DNA from: Lysobacteraceae bacterium
Lineage (GTDB): Bacteria > Pseudomonadota > Gammaproteobacteria > Xanthomonadales > Rhodanobacteraceae
Length of the DNA: 6,134 nt
Assembly: GCA_018971925.1 (NCBI GenBank)
Contig: JAGWZT010000130.1
Span: 1 to 6,134 of the forward strand
Reading direction: 5' to 3'
Shown in pieces: positions 4,332 to 6,134 of the stretch. Position 1 is the first letter of the stretch; every line of letters begins with the position of its first letter. A program made the position numbers and the translations under genes. The notes under the pieces are model-generated. The model did no database searches, was not told where the DNA came from, and saw only the letters and a program-made list of their open reading frames with translations.

Positions 4332-6134
4332 CTATGCTGCCGTGTCGCCACCGCCCCGCTGCAGCGGCAGCACGTCAGCGATTTGTGCCGGGTCACCGGT
4401 TTCCCAGCGGAACGAAGGCAACAGCGCGCCCACGCAATGCCGAAGGCTCGTCTCGTCGAACTTCGCGACTGCGTCGGCGGCGCGCGCCAGCTGCGCCGTG
4501 ACCAGCGCGGCGGATTGCTGGCGAGGTGCGGCTTCGAAGATCTTCGGGTGCGCCGTACTGTGGTAATTCTCGAGCGGGTGGAACAGTTCCTCGAACAACT
4601 TTTCGCCGGGACGCAAACCCGTGTACAGGATCGAGATGTCACGGCCGGGCTGCTTTCCGGCGAGGCGGATCATCTGCTCGGCCAGGTCGCGGATGCGGAT
4701 GGGTTCGCCCATGTCGAGCGCGAAGGTTTCGCCGCCCTTGCCCATCGCCATCGCCTGCAGGATCAACTGACACGCTTCGGGGATGGTCATGAAGTAGCGC
4801 GAAATTTCCGGATGTGTCACCGTCACCGGGCCGCCCGCGGCAATCTGGCGGCGGAACAGTGGTACCACCGAGCCCGCCGAATCCAGGACGTTGCCGAAAC
4901 GCACGGTGACGAAGCGCGTCGACTGGCCCTCGCCGACGATCTGGCAGATGATCTCGGCCACGCGCTTGCACGCGCCCATCACGCTGGTCGGGTTGACCGA
5001 CTTGTCGGTGGAAATCAGGACGAAGCTGTCGACACCATGCCGCACGGCGTATTCGGCCACGACGCGCGTGTTGAGCGCGTTGTTGCGGAAGGCCTCGCGC
5101 AACTGGTTCTGCAGCAGCGGCACGTGCTTGTATGCCGCCGCGTGGAACACGCGTTGCGGCTTCGACAGCGCGAAGGCGTTGCCGCAGGCGGCATCGTCGC
5201 CGCAATCGCCGATCAGGCAGCGCAGCAACAATTCCGGATATTGCGAGCGCAGTTCCTGCTCGATGCGGTAGAGGTTGTATTCCGAAAGATCCAGGATCGT
5301 CAGCTCGGAGGCTCCCAGGCGCGCGATCTGGCGGCACAGTTCCGAACCGATCGACCCACCGCCGCCGGTGACGAGCACGCGCTGGCCGCTGATGCTGAGC
5401 CTGATCGCGTTCCACTCCAGCTTCACCGGATCGCGGCCCAGCAGATCCTCGATCGCGACCTCCTTCAATTCGTTGAACTGCGCGCGTCCCGAAACCACGT
5501 CGTCCAGACGCGGCACGGTACGGAACGGCAATCCGGTGCCCTCGCACAGGCTGACGATCCGGCGCATCTGGTCCTTGTCCGCCGACGGCATCGCGATCAA
5601 CAACATCTCCGCGCCAATCCGGCGCGCGGTTTCCGCCAGCTTGTCGGTGCCGCCCAGCACCGGCACGCCGTGCAGACGCGAACCGCGCAGCGCAGCATCG
5701 TCGTCGATGAATCCGGCCGGTATGTAGCGCGTGTCCCGGCGCAGGTCGCGCACCAGCGCCTCGCCCGCGCGGCCTGCACCGATCACCAGTACGCGATGAC
5801 TGTGCCTGGCGTGGAACAGGTCCAGCTGGCTGTCCTTCCAGTAGCGGTAGGCCAGCCGGGGAGCGCCGAGCAAAATCGCCAACAGCACCGGATAGATCAG
5901 CAGCACGGAGCGCGAAATGCCGTACATGCGGTTGTACAGGAACAGCGCAAGGTAGATCACCACCGCGCCCGCAACAACGGCGCGCACGATGTTCCACAAG
6001 TCGGGAACGCTGGCGAAGCGCCACAGGCCCTTGTACAGGCCCGTCCAGTAGAACATGGTGGCCTGCACGCCCAGCACGATCAGCGTCTGCCAACTAAACA
6101 GGTCAAGTTGCTGGCCATACGGCAGCATCGCGTA
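4332..6134 (-). CDS. Membrane-anchored nucleotide-sugar 4,6-dehydratase (WbpM/PglF/CapD family), 5' end outside window
   Basis: The visible 600 residues lack only the extreme N-terminus: the frame is open to the edge (Tyr-Ala before an internal Met at 6128), and family members carry about 30-50 more residues with a first membrane helix. Numbering from that Met, membrane segments lie at about 14-30, 46-65 and 75-90, with LYKGLWRFAS (31-40) a family signature. A first Rossmann-like domain begins at HRVLVIGAGRAG (111-122). The catalytic SDR domain begins at VLVTGGGGSIGSE (251-263) and holds STDK (373-376) and VMGACKR (383-389), where Met384 replaces the usual SDR tyrosine, as in PglF/WbpM. RFGNVLDSAGSVVPLF (410-425) and LRPGEKLFEEL (505-515) follow. 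Such enzymes convert UDP-GlcNAc to UDP-4-keto-6-deoxy-GlcNAc, the first step to bacillosamine, FucNAc or QuiNAc in O-antigen and capsule, at the inner membrane's cytoplasmic face. Exact sugar specificity is inferred. Downstream galU fits a polysaccharide-precursor setting. Confidence 0.93.
   Translation of the reverse strand, partial: YAMLPYGQQLDLFSWQTLIVLGVQATMFYWTGLYKGLWRFASVPDLWNIVRAVVAGAVVIYLALFLYNRMYGISRSVLLIYPVLLAILLGAPRLAYRYWKDSQLDLFHARHSHRVLVIGAGRAGEALVRDLRRDTRYIPAGFIDDDAALRGSRLHGVPVLGGTDKLAETARRIGAEMLLIAMPSADKDQMRRIVSLCEGTGLPFRTVPRLDDVVSGRAQFNELKEVAIEDLLGRDPVKLEWNAIRLSISGQRVLVTGGGGSIGSELCRQIARLGASELTILDLSEYNLYRIEQELRSQYPELLLRCLIGDCGDDAACGNAFALSKPQRVFHAAAYKHVPLLQNQLREAFRNNALNTRVVAEYAVRHGVDSFVLISTDKSVNPTSVMGACKRVAEIICQIVGEGQSTRFVTVRFGNVLDSAGSVVPLFRRQIAAGGPVTVTHPEISRYFMTIPEACQLILQAMAMGKGGETFALDMGEPIRIRDLAEQMIRLAGKQPGRDISILYTGLRPGEKLFEELFHPLENYHSTAHPKIFEAAPRQQSAALVTAQLARAADAVAKFDETSLRHCVGALLPSFRWETGDPAQIADVLPLQRGGGDTAA

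Noticed and set aside
3278..4501. 407-codon open frame on the plus strand
   Set aside because: It is antisense to galU and the dehydratase 3' end. High GC content leaves long stop-free antisense frames; the translation is low-complexity His/Arg/Gly-rich with no family motif, while the opposite strand encodes an unmistakable GalU.
4639..6093. 484-codon minus-strand open frame overlapping the dehydratase
   Set aside because: Out-of-frame shadow, Arg/Gly/Ala-rich without motifs; the dehydratase frame has complete cofactor and catalytic motifs over the same bases.
1..6134. CRISPR array, tRNA, insertion sequence or defence system
   Set aside because: I saw no regularly spaced direct repeats, no tRNA-like cloverleaf, no transposase motif and no gene resembling a known defence protein; the genes are typical chromosomal metabolism and envelope functions.

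Overview
The window is GC-rich, densely coding bacterial chromosome, and every gene I can support lies on the minus strand. The GalU sequence, the long membrane-anchored sugar dehydratase beside it, and strong GC preference at third codon positions suggest a gammaproteobacterium of the Xanthomonadales (Lysobacterales), perhaps Rhodanobacteraceae. This is from memory of family sequences, not a search.

In transcription order (high to low coordinates), the window opens inside a WbpM/PglF/CapD-type nucleotide-sugar 4,6-dehydratase (6134-4332) that lacks its extreme N-terminus. A 226-base gap with three hairpins follows. Next is galU (4105-3248, GTG start), which makes UDP-glucose. These two genes form a surface-polysaccharide precursor pair. 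After 58 bases comes an FAD-dependent amine/amino-acid oxidase-like protein of the PuuB/OrdL type (3189-1909).

Downstream is a compact cluster of small genes. A possible 35-residue ORF (1886-1779) ends 14 bases before a GFA-domain (Mss4-fold, zinc-binding) protein (1764-1330) with a very strong ribosome binding site. That is followed by a membrane methyltransferase closely resembling methanethiol S-methyltransferase MddA (1284-511), which would convert methanethiol to dimethyl sulfide. A strong 17-bp hairpin (444-491) separates mddA from the last gene, a secreted protein (438 to the window edge) with a clear signal peptide and a beta-rich N-terminal region; its C-terminal part lies outside.

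No tRNA, rRNA, CRISPR array, insertion sequence or phage gene is visible. The window is mostly ordinary chromosome. The points worth a second look are the probable dimethyl sulfide-forming enzyme beside a GFA-domain protein, the unannotated small ORF, the hairpin abutting a start codon, the three-hairpin intergenic region, and an Ala in place of a normally conserved Pro in the GalU active-site loop.
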